From Thiocystis violacea (GTDB taxonomy: Bacteria > Pseudomonadota > Gammaproteobacteria > Chromatiales > Chromatiaceae), in assembly GCF_016583575.1 (NCBI RefSeq), contig NZ_NRRG01000003.1, positions 124,001-188,000 on the forward strand: a DNA stretch of 64,000 bases, read 5' to 3'. Of this stretch, positions 1-8,890 are shown piece by piece. How positions within the stretch are numbered: position 1 is the first letter of the stretch; each line of letters opens with the position of its first letter. The translations under genes were made by a program, and so were the position numbers. A model generated the notes under the pieces. It was not told the DNA's origin. It worked only from the letters and a program-made list of their open reading frames with translations, and did no database searches.

Positions 1-567
1 CACTACCTCATGGATCCCCGCGCGCTGGAAGCGGCGGACGGACTCCAGGATCTCTCCGGTCAGGCGGCTGCGTTCCTCGCCGCGCGCCTGGGTGGTGATG
101 CAGAAGGTGCATCGATAGCGACAGCCGTCCTGGACCTTGATGAAGGCGCGTTGGCGGCCTCGGGCAAGGAGCGGGCTGGCGATGTCCGTGATCGCCAGTT
201 CGGGCATGACCGGGAGATCCAGGGTGTCGAGCACCACCTCGACCAGGTAATCCTTGTCGCGATTGGCGACGATGAGATCGACCCCGGCCTCGCGCGCCAC
301 GGCCTCGCCTTCCAGCGACGCCAGACATCCACTGATGACCAGCCGCGCGCCCGGATTGGCGCGATGACAGCGACGCAGGATCTGGCGCGACTTGCGCACC
401 GCCTCCTGGGTCACGGCGCAGGTGTTGATGACGACGAGGTCGGCCGGCTCCCCCTCCTCGACGACCTGGAGGCCCCGCTCCAGGAAGCCCTGCGCCCAGG
501 ACTCCAGCTCGGCCTCGTTGAGACGACAACCGAGGGTCTGGAGCTGGACGCGCCTGGGCTGGTTCAC
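1..567 (-). CDS. mtaB: tRNA t(6)A37 methylthiotransferase MtaB, N-terminal part (runs off the left edge)
   Basis: Radical-SAM enzyme that adds a methylthio group to N6-threonylcarbamoyladenosine 37 of tRNA. About 189 codons are visible. The MiaB-like N-terminal domain carries Cys14 (TLGCRLNEAE), Cys50 (VINTCAV) and Cys81 (SGCLA), which bind the auxiliary 4Fe-4S cluster. The radical-SAM motif CRYRCTFC (CxxxCxxC) lies at residues 149-156. The start is GTG at 567, because an in-frame TAG lies eight codons upstream. The TLGCRLNEAE form and spacing fit MtaB better than MiaB or RimO. It lies immediately downstream of the NTF2-like gene on the same strand. The rest of the radical-SAM domain and the TRAM domain are outside the window. 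Confidence 0.85.
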   Translation of the reverse strand, partial: MNQPRRVQLQTLGCRLNEAELESWAQGFLERGLQVVEEGEPADLVVINTCAVTQEAVRKSRQILRRCHRANPGARLVISGCLASLEGEAVAREAGVDLIVANRDKDYLVEVVLDTLDLPVMPELAITDIASPLLARGRQRAFIKVQDGCRYRCTFCITTQARGEERSRLTGEILESVRRFQRAGIHEVV

Positions 568-588
568 GGCGATCGGGTCGAACCCGCG

Positions 589-1005
589 CTAGGCGATGGC
601 GGTGCGGCTGGCCGAGGGCACGGCGGGCGGCGGCGGCAGGGTCGGAGAGTTCTGATGCACCAGCAGCCTCCAGCCGTCCGGTCCGCGGCGGAAGATATTG
701 GTGGCATAAATAGGTGGCGGCGTCGCTCCCGGCTGTCCCTGGGTCCGTTCCTCGATCAGATGAATCGCCAGGTCGCCATGCTCGATCCAGGACAGATGCC
801 GAACCTGGAGATCGAACCGGCCGCCCTGCTCGAAGATGGCCCGCCAGAGCTGCTGGACCTGCCGGCCGATGGCGAGCGGGGCCATCGGCAGCAGACAGAA
901 GATCTCCTCGGACGCCTCCCAGACCTGGGTCATGGCCTCGGCATCGCCGCTTTCGAGTGCGTCGTAATAGGCATCCTCGGCATCCTGGGGGGTTTCGTAG
1001 GGCAT
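589..1005 (-). CDS. SnoaL/DUF4440-like NTF2-fold protein
   Basis: A 138-residue soluble protein. The N-terminal pattern ETPQDAEDAYYDALESGD, followed by AMTQVW, is typical of small NTF2-like (DUF4440/SnoaL-like) proteins, and the tail GPDGWRLLVHQNSP matches the last strand of that fold. The fold is used both by small-molecule enzymes and by ligand-binding or dimerisation proteins, and no catalytic residues can be assigned here, so no function is claimed. The stop lies 22 bp before the GTG of mtaB on the same strand, so the two are probably co-transcribed. Start is ATG at 1005. Confidence 0.7.
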   Translation of the reverse strand: MPYETPQDAEDAYYDALESGDAEAMTQVWEASEEIFCLLPMAPLAIGRQVQQLWRAIFEQGGRFDLQVRHLSWIEHGDLAIHLIEERTQGQPGATPPPIYATNIFRRGPDGWRLLVHQNSPTLPPPPAVPSASRTAIA

Positions 1006-1097
1006 GGATTCACTTCGCTCAAAAACGTTGACCGGGGCTCGGACCGAGCCCCGGCATAAGAAGATTCCCGACGCTCATCGTGGCGGGAATGAGCCGA

Positions 1098-1721
1098 TCA
1101 CCAGCGACCGCCGCGCGCCTGGGCGTTTCTCGGCACGCGGATCAGGATATGCCCCTCCTTGACCTCGCGGCTCATCCCGGCGAGATCGGCGTCCGGCGGC
1201 AATCCCAGGCGGCGGCTGGCGGAACCTTGCGAGAAGCTGTAGTGACTCCGATAGCCTTCGCCGCCAGGCAGGGTGTCCTGCTGGCTGACGCGGGTCTCCG
1301 CGTTGTGACGGATTAGCAGACCACGCCCCATGGGCTGAATCTCGACTTGCTCGGGGTCGATATTCTGCAACTGGATGTCGATCAGATAGGCGTCCTCGCC
1401 GGCCTGACGGGACACGTTCAGTCGCGGCCAGGCGGGACGCGCGCGCGCCGGCATCCGCTCGGCGGCCGGGGGCGGCGGCGCGGCGGTCGCGGCCTCGGGC
1501 GTGGCCGGTATCGCCTCGGCGCCCCGTGGGGCATAAGGACTGGCAGCCCAGGCGCCTGGATACCCTGGGGCCATCGGATAGACCGGCGGCGGCCCATAAG
1601 GCGCGGCATATCCCGGATAGGGAAGCGGCGCGGCCGAGCCAGGGGCATAGGGCGTCCAGGCCAGCGCGAGGGCGGGCAGGACGGTGGACAGGGTCGCGGC
1701 GGCAAGGATGATCTTACGCAT
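1098..1721 (-). CDS. exported Hsp20/alpha-crystallin-like protein
   Basis: A 207-residue protein starting at ATG 1721, preceded by a GGGAGA ribosome site. An open frame continues upstream but is not needed. Residues 1-20 (MRKIILAAATLS, then a hydrophobic run ending in ALA) look like a Sec signal peptide, so the product should be periplasmic. A Pro/Ala/Tyr-rich linker of about 80 residues follows. The C-terminal part (PRLNVSRQAGEDAYLIDIQL to the end) has the strand pattern of an alpha-crystallin domain and ends with ILIRV, an IxI-type motif. Cytoplasmic Hsp20 chaperones normally have no signal peptide. A periplasmic holdase role is inference. Confidence 0.65.
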   Translation of the reverse strand: MRKIILAAATLSTVLPALALAWTPYAPGSAAPLPYPGYAAPYGPPPVYPMAPGYPGAWAASPYAPRGAEAIPATPEAATAAPPPPAAERMPARARPAWPRLNVSRQAGEDAYLIDIQLQNIDPEQVEIQPMGRGLLIRHNAETRVSQQDTLPGGEGYRSHYSFSQGSASRRLGLPPDADLAGMSREVKEGHILIRVPRNAQARGGRW

Positions 1722-1801
1722 GGACGTCTCCCGAAGGCGTGGCGGCGTCGCCGTTGAAGGGATTCTCGTACGCTGGTGTCGCAAGTATAGGTCGCCCAGG
1801 C

Positions 1802-2278
1802 TCAGTGGCGCACCCGCCAGGTCGGGCGATTCGCCGGATCGATGAGTCCGTGCCGGAGCAGCCAGTCGCGCGCGTCGGCGGCATCTTGCTCGAACCAGGC
1901 TCGGGTGGAGCCGAGCCGGAAGCTGTAGCCCCATTCATCCATGTCCGCGAACAGCCGCGCGCGCCCGACCCCTGGGATCCCGTCGGCCAGCAGCACCTGG
2001 AGATAGCAGACCGCGTTCTCCTCGGCATCGTCGCCGCCTGCGTCGGTGTGCAGTGCGGCACGGCGCGTCTGATCCAGACAGATCCAGTGACAGGCTTCGT
2101 GCAGGATGGAATGCAGCGGGGTCTCGGGTTGCGCGTAAAGGGTGTCGCCGACCAGACCGGCCTCGGGATCGCCCCAATAAGAACCCGGAATGCTCGCGTG
2201 CGCCGCGACGCGGGCGAATTTCAGCCCGAAGCGTCCCAGCAGTTCCCCCATGACGGCGTCCTCGGCGAGAATGCTCAC
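1802..2278 (-). CDS. HExxH-containing conserved protein
   Basis: A 158-residue protein without signal peptide or membrane segment. It contains LHSILHEACHWICLD, an HExxH zinc-binding motif at residues 60-64, and an acidic stretch GGDDAEENAVCYL about 20 residues later that could supply a third metal ligand. This is the layout of small gluzincin-like hydrolases, but the family was not identified. The start is GTG at 2278, chosen because AGGAGAT lies about 8 nt upstream. It is transcribed divergently from the murE-like gene with only 33 bp between the two starts, so both promoters must overlap neighbouring coding sequence or each other. Confidence 0.6.
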   Translation of the reverse strand: MSILAEDAVMGELLGRFGLKFARVAAHASIPGSYWGDPEAGLVGDTLYAQPETPLHSILHEACHWICLDQTRRAALHTDAGGDDAEENAVCYLQVLLADGIPGVGRARLFADMDEWGYSFRLGSTRAWFEQDAADARDWLLRHGLIDPANRPTWRVRH

Positions 2279-2311
2279 TGCCTATCTCCTATTTTACGAC
2301 GATCCCACACC

Positions 2312-3760
2312 ATGCCCACCGCCGCGCTCGCCTACCTGCTCGCCACGACCGATTTCGCCTGGCGACGCGCGCCGAGCGTCGCGCCGAGACTGACCAACAT
2401 CCAGTGGCGCGCGGACGCCTGCGACGAGGGTTCGATCCTCTTCTTCCAGCGCTTCGACGAAGGCAAGTCCGACGCCGAGATCCACCAGCGCTATTTCGCC
2501 GGCCGCCCCTTCGCGGCGCTGGTCACCAACCGTCCGCTCGACTGCTTCGACCAGATGCCCGACACCGGCATTTACGTCACCCGTCCAGGCGATTGGGCCG
2601 AGGTCGTCCGCCGTTTCTGCGACATCCAGTATCCACTCGACCTGGAATCGCTGCGCTTCATCGGCGTCACCGGCACCAATGGTAAAACGACGACGGTGAA
2701 ATACCTGGAATCCATCCTCGCCGCCCATGGCCGGCGGGTGCTCTCCATCGGCACTCTCGGCGTCTTTCTCGCTGGCGAGCGGCTGGTGGAGACCGGCTTC
2801 ACCTCTCCACCCCTGATCGAGCTGCGCCGACTGCTGCACGCCAACCAGGCGCGTTGCGATGTCGTGGTCATGGAGGCCAGCAGCCACGCGCTGGATCAGG
2901 GCCGGGTCCAGGGCCTCCCCTTCCAGGACGCCGGCTGGACCAACTTCACCCAGGACCATCTGGATTATCACCACGACGAGGCGTCCTATTTTAGCGCCAA
3001 GGCGCGCATCCTCGACCTCATCCAGGACGGGGGGCGACTCTATTGCAGCAGCCCGGCGGTGGCCAGCCAACTGCGCGCGCAGGGACAGAACCGGGTTCCG
3101 ATCGAGACCCTGGAGCCGACGCCATTGAGAGCGGAGGCGCTCGCGACCAAGCCCTTCCTCGCCCTGGAGCACAATCGCCAGAATTACGCCCTCGCCGTTG
3201 CCCTGGCGGATGGGGTGCTGGGTCAGGGCGAGCGCGAGGATTGGCGACACTTGAGCCCGGTGGATGGACGTTTCGACTGCCGGGTGATCGGCAACCGCAC
3301 CATCGTCATCGACTTCGCCCACACCCCGGACGCACTGGAGACCATCCTCACCGCCATCCGCGCCGGCTTCCCCAGCGCGCGCGTGTTGACACTGTTCGGC
3401 TGCGGCGGCGACCGCGATCACGGCAAGCGTCCGCTGATGGGCGCCGCCGTCGCGCGTCACTCCGATCTGTCCATCGTCACCTCGGACAACCCGCGCACCG
3501 AGGAGCCGGCGCGGATCATCGCGGACATCCTGGAAGGCATGCCGCCAACAGGCCGAACCGTGATCGTCGATCGCGCCGAGGCCATCGGCCATCTGTTCGA
3601 CCAGATCGCCGCCCGGCCAGCCGATGAGCGCTGGGTCGCCCTCATCGCCGGCAAGGGCCACGAACGCTACATCGACCGCAACGGCCAAAAGACCTACTAC
3701 AGCGACCAGGACGAAGTGGAACGCAACCTGACGCGGCTCGGCTGGACCCCTGACAACTGA
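2312..3760 (+). CDS. Mur ligase, MurE-type (UDP-MurNAc-tripeptide synthetase-like)
   Basis: A 482-residue Mur ligase. Visible motifs are the ATP-binding loop VTGTNGKTTTVKYLE, the carbamylated-lysine region SYFSAKARILDL and the C-terminal SDNPRTEEPARI. In canonical MurE the DNPR motif reads out meso-diaminopimelate, so the predicted reaction is ATP-dependent addition of meso-DAP to UDP-MurNAc-L-Ala-D-Glu. The N-terminal domain (MPTAALAYLLATTDFAWRRA) does not look like that of dcw-cluster MurE, and the gene lies alone beside a transporter. It may therefore be a paralogue with another substrate, so no symbol is given. The stop codon is embedded in a heptamer repeat at 3751-3778. Confidence 0.75.
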   Translation: MPTAALAYLLATTDFAWRRAPSVAPRLTNIQWRADACDEGSILFFQRFDEGKSDAEIHQRYFAGRPFAALVTNRPLDCFDQMPDTGIYVTRPGDWAEVVRRFCDIQYPLDLESLRFIGVTGTNGKTTTVKYLESILAAHGRRVLSIGTLGVFLAGERLVETGFTSPPLIELRRLLHANQARCDVVVMEASSHALDQGRVQGLPFQDAGWTNFTQDHLDYHHDEASYFSAKARILDLIQDGGRLYCSSPAVASQLRAQGQNRVPIETLEPTPLRAEALATKPFLALEHNRQNYALAVALADGVLGQGEREDWRHLSPVDGRFDCRVIGNRTIVIDFAHTPDALETILTAIRAGFPSARVLTLFGCGGDRDHGKRPLMGAAVARHSDLSIVTSDNPRTEEPARIIADILEGMPPTGRTVIVDRAEAIGHLFDQIAARPADERWVALIAGKGHERYIDRNGQKTYYSDQDEVERNLTRLGWTPDN

Positions 3761-3778
3761 CAACTGATCACTGACAAC
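3751..3778. repeat. tandem heptamer TGACAAC x4 giving stops in all three frames
   Basis: Four consecutive 7-bp units start at 3751, 3758, 3765 and 3772; three read TGACAAC and the third reads TGATCAC. Each unit begins with TGA and the period is seven, so plus-strand stop codons fall in all three frames. The second unit supplies the murE-like stop codon. Confidence 0.7.
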
Positions 3779-3803
3779 TTCGCCCCAAAGGCCCCAAGAC
3801 CCG

Positions 3804-4982
3804 ATGCGCCAACTCTATTCCATCCCCGCCGGCCTGGTGCTCGGCATCCTGCTGGCCCTGGTCGTTCCGCAAGGTGCGCCCTATATCGCCTGGCTCGGAC
3901 AGATCTTCGTCTCGGTCCTCAAGCTGCTGATCCTGCCGCTCATCCTGGTCTCCATCTACGCCTCGCTGGCCGGCGGGACGGATCTCAGACAAATCGGTGG
4001 ACGCGCCCTGCTCTACTACCTCATCACCAGCGCGCTGGCCGCGACTCTCGGCACCCTGATCGGCCTGACCTTCTCCCACGGCATCCCGCCCGGACTACTG
4101 GAGCTTCCACCCGCCGAGCCGACCGAGGCCGTCTTCAGCCTGAACGCCCTGGTCGTGAACCTGATTCCAAGCAACCTCTTCGCCTCGCTGGCGGCGGGCA
4201 ACGTCCTGCACATCGTCTTCGCCGCCATCCTGGCCGCCATCGCCTCCCGCCGCCTCGCCACGGACCATCGCGCGACCCTCCTCGGCGGTGCGCGGGCGCT
4301 GGACGCGCTCCTGATGCAAACGCTGGCCGGCGTCCTCAAGCTCGCGCCCATCGGCGTCATGGCACTCGTCTACGCCGGACTGGCGGGGATGGACTGGGCC
4401 GGGGTCTTCCAACTGCGCGCCTTCGTCTGGGCGGTGGGCCTCGCCGCCGTCCTGCACGCGGTCATTCTCTTGCCCACGCTCTATCGCCTGCGCGCCGGAC
4501 GCTCGCCCTGGCCCCTGGTCGTCGCCTGTCGCGAACCGCTGCTCACCGCGCTCTCCACCGCCTCCAGCAACGCCACCTACCCGGTCTCCAAGCGCGCGCT
4601 GGAGGCATTCGGCGTCAGCGAGCGCGTCACCAGCCTCACCCTGCCGCTCGGCGCGACCCTCAACATGCACGGCTCCGCGATCTACCAGTCGATCCTGCTG
4701 ATCTTCATGTCCCAACTGGCGGGCGTCGACCTGAGCCCATTGCAGACGCTCTTCATCGTCCTGCTCACCATGGCCTCCTCCGCCGGCACCGCCGGCATCC
4801 CCGGCGGCGGCATCGCCATGATGGCCTTCATGCTGGAGCTGCTCGGGCTGCCCCAGACCTATCTGGCGCTCTATCTGGTCGTCGACCGCTTCTTCGACTA
4901 TCCCATCACCATGATCAACGTCTGGGGCGATCTGGTGGTCGCGGCGATCGTGGATCGGGAGTTAGGCGATCCGACCATCTAA
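3804..4982 (+). CDS. dicarboxylate/amino-acid:cation symporter (SDF/DAACS family)
   Basis: A 392-residue integral membrane protein with about eight hydrophobic segments. Typical family signatures are the serine-rich hairpin TALSTASSNATYPVSKRALE, the NMHGSAIY stretch corresponding to the conserved NMDG region, and the second re-entrant loop TMASSAGTAGIPGGG. DAACS carriers import C4-dicarboxylates, glutamate or aspartate with Na+ or H+. NMHG in place of NMDG loses the usual acidic residue of that motif, so coupling-ion use may differ. It follows the murE-like gene by 43 bp on the same strand and may be co-transcribed. The exact substrate cannot be told. Confidence 0.88.
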   Translation: MRQLYSIPAGLVLGILLALVVPQGAPYIAWLGQIFVSVLKLLILPLILVSIYASLAGGTDLRQIGGRALLYYLITSALAATLGTLIGLTFSHGIPPGLLELPPAEPTEAVFSLNALVVNLIPSNLFASLAAGNVLHIVFAAILAAIASRRLATDHRATLLGGARALDALLMQTLAGVLKLAPIGVMALVYAGLAGMDWAGVFQLRAFVWAVGLAAVLHAVILLPTLYRLRAGRSPWPLVVACREPLLTALSTASSNATYPVSKRALEAFGVSERVTSLTLPLGATLNMHGSAIYQSILLIFMSQLAGVDLSPLQTLFIVLLTMASSAGTAGIPGGGIAMMAFMLELLGLPQTYLALYLVVDRFFDYPITMINVWGDLVVAAIVDRELGDPTI

Positions 4983-5068
4983 AGGCAAATGCCGACCCGT
5001 TGCCAAGCATCCGCATCACGCCTAGACTCAACCATTAGACTTAGTCCGTATCATCGAGCGAGCGTACC

Positions 5069-5302
5069 ATGCCGCAAATCGTGAATGTTCATGAGGCCAA
5101 GACCCATTTTTCCCGCCTGCTGGACCAGGCGCATGCCGGCCAGGAGATCATTCTGGCCAAGAATGGTCAGCCTTACGCCCGGCTCGTGCCACTGGCCGCC
5201 GAACCGGCGCGCCGGCAACCGGGACGGTTACGCGGCCAGGTGGACGAGGCGTTTTTCGAGCCCTTGCCCGAGGCTGAACTGGCGGCCTGGGAAGGACGCT
5301 GA
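5069..5302 (+). CDS. type II antitoxin, Phd/YefM family
   Basis: A 77-residue protein beginning MPQIVNVHEAKTHFSRLLDQ, the classic Phd/YefM N-terminal DNA-binding domain, with HAGQEIILAKNGQPYARLVP completing the fold. The acidic C-terminal tail DEAFFEPLPEAELAAWEGR would bind and neutralise the toxin. The PIN-domain toxin gene begins 4 bp after this stop, the usual antitoxin-first layout. The complex is expected to repress its own promoter in the 86-bp gap after the symporter gene. Confidence 0.9.
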   Translation: MPQIVNVHEAKTHFSRLLDQAHAGQEIILAKNGQPYARLVPLAAEPARRQPGRLRGQVDEAFFEPLPEAELAAWEGR

Positions 5303-5306
5303 AACG

Positions 5307-5693
5307 GTGAACCTGCTCTTGGATACGCACACCTTGCTCTGGTGGTTCACCGACGATCCGCGCCTCTCCACGGTCGTGCGCGAGCGGCTGCTCGATGCGA
5401 CCAACAGCGTTTTCGTCAGCGCCGCCAGCGCCTGGGAAATCGCGACCAAACAGCGGATCGGTAAACTCAACGACCTGCCGCAAGCCAGCGAACGCTTTGC
5501 CGAGCTGGTCGCCGCCGATGGTTTTACCCATCTTCCTGTCACCTATCTGCATGCGCTGTTGGCGGGCCGTTATGCTCACGCGCATCGCGATCCGTTTGAC
5601 CGCCTGCTGGCCGCGCAAAGTCAGCTTGAAGGGTTGGTACTCGCGACCCGCGATCCGGCCTTCGCGGCGTTCGACTGTCGCACGCTTTGGTGA
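5307..5693 (+). CDS. PIN-domain toxin, VapC family
   Basis: A 128-residue PIN-domain ribonuclease. The first acidic residue lies in LLLDTHTLLWW, a conserved AWEIATKQRIGKL motif follows, and HRDPFDRLLAAQ and TRDPAF supply the later acidic residues of the metal site. The start is GTG at 5307, 4 bp after the antitoxin stop; the open frame extends upstream inside the antitoxin but only as an overlap. VapC toxins cleave tRNA or rRNA when released from the antitoxin. This subgroup, with a Phd partner and the WWF/AWEI signatures, is common in cyanobacteria and purple sulfur bacteria. Confidence 0.88.
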   Translation: MNLLLDTHTLLWWFTDDPRLSTVVRERLLDATNSVFVSAASAWEIATKQRIGKLNDLPQASERFAELVAADGFTHLPVTYLHALLAGRYAHAHRDPFDRLLAAQSQLEGLVLATRDPAFAAFDCRTLW

Positions 5694-5839
5694 TCGGCCT
5701 GTGCTCCGCCGCCAAAGTACGCGAGCGGCCCTTTCCCACAAGCGCCCGCCGTCGTTTCCGAGTCTGGCTGGCCCATCCGTTCACCGTTACGGATTCGATA
5801 TAGAGGTCCATGGCGGGACTCCCGAGGATCAGGTGCCCG

Positions 5840-7417
5840 TTAATCCTGTCCATGACCAGGCGGATCAAGTGGCTCCAGTGTCTCAACCTCGAACCCCACG
5901 AGGCCCCGACGCTCGCGGCTGAATTCCACCCCGATCAGGTGGATCGGCTGGCCCTCGGCACGGTATTTGTCCGCGTAGCCGCGATCCTTGATCTGGCGCA
6001 GGGCGCGTCCCTCGGGCTCCAACTCCACGACCTTGAATTCGAACAGATAGATCCGGCCCTCGAAACGCAGAGCCAGATCGAGACGTCCGGCGCTACAACT
6101 GTCCTCCACTCGCAGATCCAGCCCGAGCGCGGCCAGATGGCTGTAGAAGACACTGGCGTAATAGCCCTCGTAGCGGGCGATGGGGTTGGTGTCGTGCCAT
6201 TGATGGGGGATGCTGGCGAAAAGGCTCTCGAAATGGCGATGCAGCCCGGCCAGATCGTTGGCGAAGAGCAGATCGTAGAGCCGGCTGGCCAGTTCGCTCG
6301 CGCGTGCCGGGTGGCCGATCAGGGCCTTGGCGAGGACGTCGTTCAGCGCGCTCTCGACCTCCAGATTCGGATAGCCCAGGGTGTATTCGATGCGCGCGCC
6401 GATCTGACGGGTGGCGGTGAAGGTGAGATAACCGGTCTGCCAGAGCAGCGCCTCGGGGACCATATGGTCGACGTCGAAGGCCGAAAGCAGGGCCTCATCG
6501 GCGCGCAGTCGGGCGAGGTTGGGGGTGAAGAACCCCTGCTTGGTGAGCAGATCGATCAGGAAGGTCGGGGTGCCGGTCTCGAACCACCAGGCGCGGAACT
6601 CGCGCTCCTGAAGCAGGAGCAGGAGATCGAAGGGGTTATACACCGACTCGCCGGTCCAGTTGTAACCGTTGTACCAGCGGCGGATCAGCGCGCGGTCCAG
6701 CCCCTCCAGCTCAGGCGCGAAGACCTGATCGAGATCGGCCTCGGTATAGCCGCAGATCGCCGAATAATCCCGCGAGACGGTGATGTCGCGCAGGTTGTTC
6801 AGCCCCGAGAAGATACTCACCTTGCTGAACTTGCTCACCCCGGTGAGAAAGGCGAAGCGGATGTGGGCGTCCGAGTCCTTGATGACAGAATAGAGGTTCC
6901 GGAGTCCATCGCGGATGGCCCGCGCCTCTTGCGGACGGGTCAGGTTGTCCAGGAGCGGTTTGTCGTACTCGTCGACCAGCACCACGACCCGTTGACCGCT
7001 CGCCTCACGCGCCCGACGGATCAGCTCCGCCAAGCCGCCATCCAAGCCCGGCTCCGTGCGACTCAGGTCCAGGGCGCTCTGGTTGAGATGGAGTTGCTCC
7101 CGGATCTTGCGCTCCAGGTCTTGCGGGCCTTGCACCAGACCGCCGCCGAAGCTCAGACGGATGACCGGGTAGCGGACACTCCAGTCCCAGCGATCCTGCA
7201 CGGCCAGCCCCCGAAACAGCGGCTCGTTGCCGGCGAACAGTTCCGCCAGGGTGTCGATGAACAGGGATTTTCCGAAACGACGGGGGCGCGACAGGAAGTA
7301 ATACTTCCCGGCCTCGATCAGGCTGAAGGCGAAATCCGTCTTATCGACGTAGTAGTAACCGTCCTCGCGGATTTCGCGGAAGGTCTGGATGCCGATGGGC
7401 AGTTTCTTGCGGATCAT
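5840..7417 (-). CDS. AAA-ATPase-like / PD-(D/E)XK nuclease domain protein
   Basis: A 525-residue two-domain protein. The N-terminal AAA-ATPase-like domain (PF09820 type) begins MIRKKLPIGIQTFREI, has the Walker-A-like RPRRFGKS at residues 44-51, and a Walker B region VVVLVDEYDKPLLDN. The C-terminal domain (DUF1703/PDDEXK_9 type) shows GRLDLALRFEGRIYLFEFK, matching a D...ExK nuclease core. Proteins of this kind occur in many copies in Bacteroidetes, cyanobacteria and purple sulfur bacteria, often near mobile DNA. Their physiological role is not established. It faces the toxin-antitoxin pair and precedes a decayed helicase, so this stretch is accessory in character. Confidence 0.85.
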   Translation of the reverse strand: MIRKKLPIGIQTFREIREDGYYYVDKTDFAFSLIEAGKYYFLSRPRRFGKSLFIDTLAELFAGNEPLFRGLAVQDRWDWSVRYPVIRLSFGGGLVQGPQDLERKIREQLHLNQSALDLSRTEPGLDGGLAELIRRAREASGQRVVVLVDEYDKPLLDNLTRPQEARAIRDGLRNLYSVIKDSDAHIRFAFLTGVSKFSKVSIFSGLNNLRDITVSRDYSAICGYTEADLDQVFAPELEGLDRALIRRWYNGYNWTGESVYNPFDLLLLLQEREFRAWWFETGTPTFLIDLLTKQGFFTPNLARLRADEALLSAFDVDHMVPEALLWQTGYLTFTATRQIGARIEYTLGYPNLEVESALNDVLAKALIGHPARASELASRLYDLLFANDLAGLHRHFESLFASIPHQWHDTNPIARYEGYYASVFYSHLAALGLDLRVEDSCSAGRLDLALRFEGRIYLFEFKVVELEPEGRALRQIKDRGYADKYRAEGQPIHLIGVEFSRERRGLVGFEVETLEPLDPPGHGQD

Positions 7418-7547
7418 GGGCGCGGCCTTGAGTCGAGGATTCCCAAATTGATTCTATACCTGGGTGTTCCCGGCGTCGGGACCGCGTGCCTCGATCGTCC
7501 GGGGCGGCTAATCCATGACCCTTTGCGATGATGATTCAGGCGCACCC

Positions 7548-8890
7548 ATGCATCACGATGCCCTTTTGCTGGATACGGATCGGATCGAGACCCTGGCCGA
7601 GCCGGCCATCGTCCGAGAGGCGCTCCGCCATTGTCACGACCGCTGCGTGACCACCCTGGATCGCAACGAGCAGGGACTCCTGGCCGAGGTCGAGGACGCG
7701 GAAACCGGCGACAAGCTCAATGTCGAGATCGCCCTGGACGCGGAGGGCCGCCTCCTCGCCGGCTGCGACTGCGGCGCCAACGCCGCCGGGGTCGGACTCT
7801 GCGTCCACGCCATGGCCGCGCTTTTCGCACACGCGCAAGGCCAGGGCGAGGACAAACAGCTCGCCGACGCGGCCGAGGCGGCGATCAAGGAGCGTCTGGC
7901 CAAGGCGCGTGCCGAGGTGCGGGTTCAGCCGCTCTTCGAATCCGCCGAACAGAACGGCTTCGGTCTCTGGAGCGCGCGCTCGCTGCAATCGGCGACCCAT
8001 TTTCCGGCGGAGTATCGAGTCCATATCCGGGCGCTCGACCGCCGCGCGAATCACTGCACCTGTCCGGACTTCGCGACCAACGAGCTGGGCACCTGCAAGC
8101 ACATCGAGGCGGTGCTGCATCGGCTGCGCAAGCGTCCGGACTACAGGCAAATCAAGGATCTGCCTCCGCCGCGCGCCTATGTCTTCCTGGATTGGGAGGG
8201 CGACGACGCGCCGGTCATCCGGCTGCGGCGCGGCGCGGAGACCGCCGTCGACCTGCAACGCGGCCGGGCTGGTGGACAGGGAGACCGAGGGCGCGCCCAA
8301 GCTCGATGAGCTGGAGACCATCCTGGACGAGCTGTGCAAACTGGCCGGGCTCAAGGCCGTGGTCTTCTCGCAATGGGAGCGCATGACCGAGCTGGCCGAG
8401 CGACGCATCCGGACCATGGGGCTCGGCAGCGTGCGCCTGCATGGCGGCGTGCCCTCGGCCCAGCGCGGCGACCTCATGGACCGCTTTCGCGAGGACGACG
8501 CCATCCAGGTCTTCATCTCCACCGATGCCGGCGGCACCGGTTTGAACCTGCAAAACGCGGCGGTCCTGATCAACCTGGACATCCCCTGGAACCCGGCCGT
8601 GCTCGAACAGCGCATCGCCCGCATCCACCGGCTAGGCCAGCGTCAGAAGGTGCAGGCGATCCTGCTGGTGGCCTCGGACTCCTACGAGAAGCGGGTGCTG
8701 CAACTGGTCCAGGGCAAACGCCATCTGTTCGATAACGTGGTCGCCCCGGATGCGAGCGAGATGGGTCCGCGCGGGGTGGCGCTGCTGTGGTGCTTGATCG
8801 GGTCGAGGAGGCGGACGACGCGCCGCCCGAACCGCCGAGGACGCCGGCACGTTCGTGATGGCGGTGGCCGGCGAGCCGGTCGCGGTCTAG
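7548..8890 (+). pseudogene. decayed SWIM-domain SNF2 helicase lacking the ATPase N-lobe
   Basis: Frame one (from ATG 7548; an in-frame ATG also lies at 7515) encodes a SWIM zinc finger, CDCGANAAGVGLCVHAM and CTCPDFATNELGTCKHI, and ends in normal homology near 8255. Sense resumes in the next frame at about 8254 with NAAGLVDRETEGAPKLDEL and runs through a good helicase C-terminal lobe (VVFSQWERM, FISTDAGGTGLNLQ, ARIHRLGQRQKV). The whole DExx ATPase lobe, several hundred residues in family members, is missing. After about 8755 the tail is split over further frames (VLDRVEEADDAPPE, then EDAGTFVMAVAGEP), ending at TAG 8888-8890. The join reads GACCTGCAACGC, where either side could supply CTGCAAC, suggesting deletion by short homology. 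This is a non-functional remnant. Confidence 0.8.
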
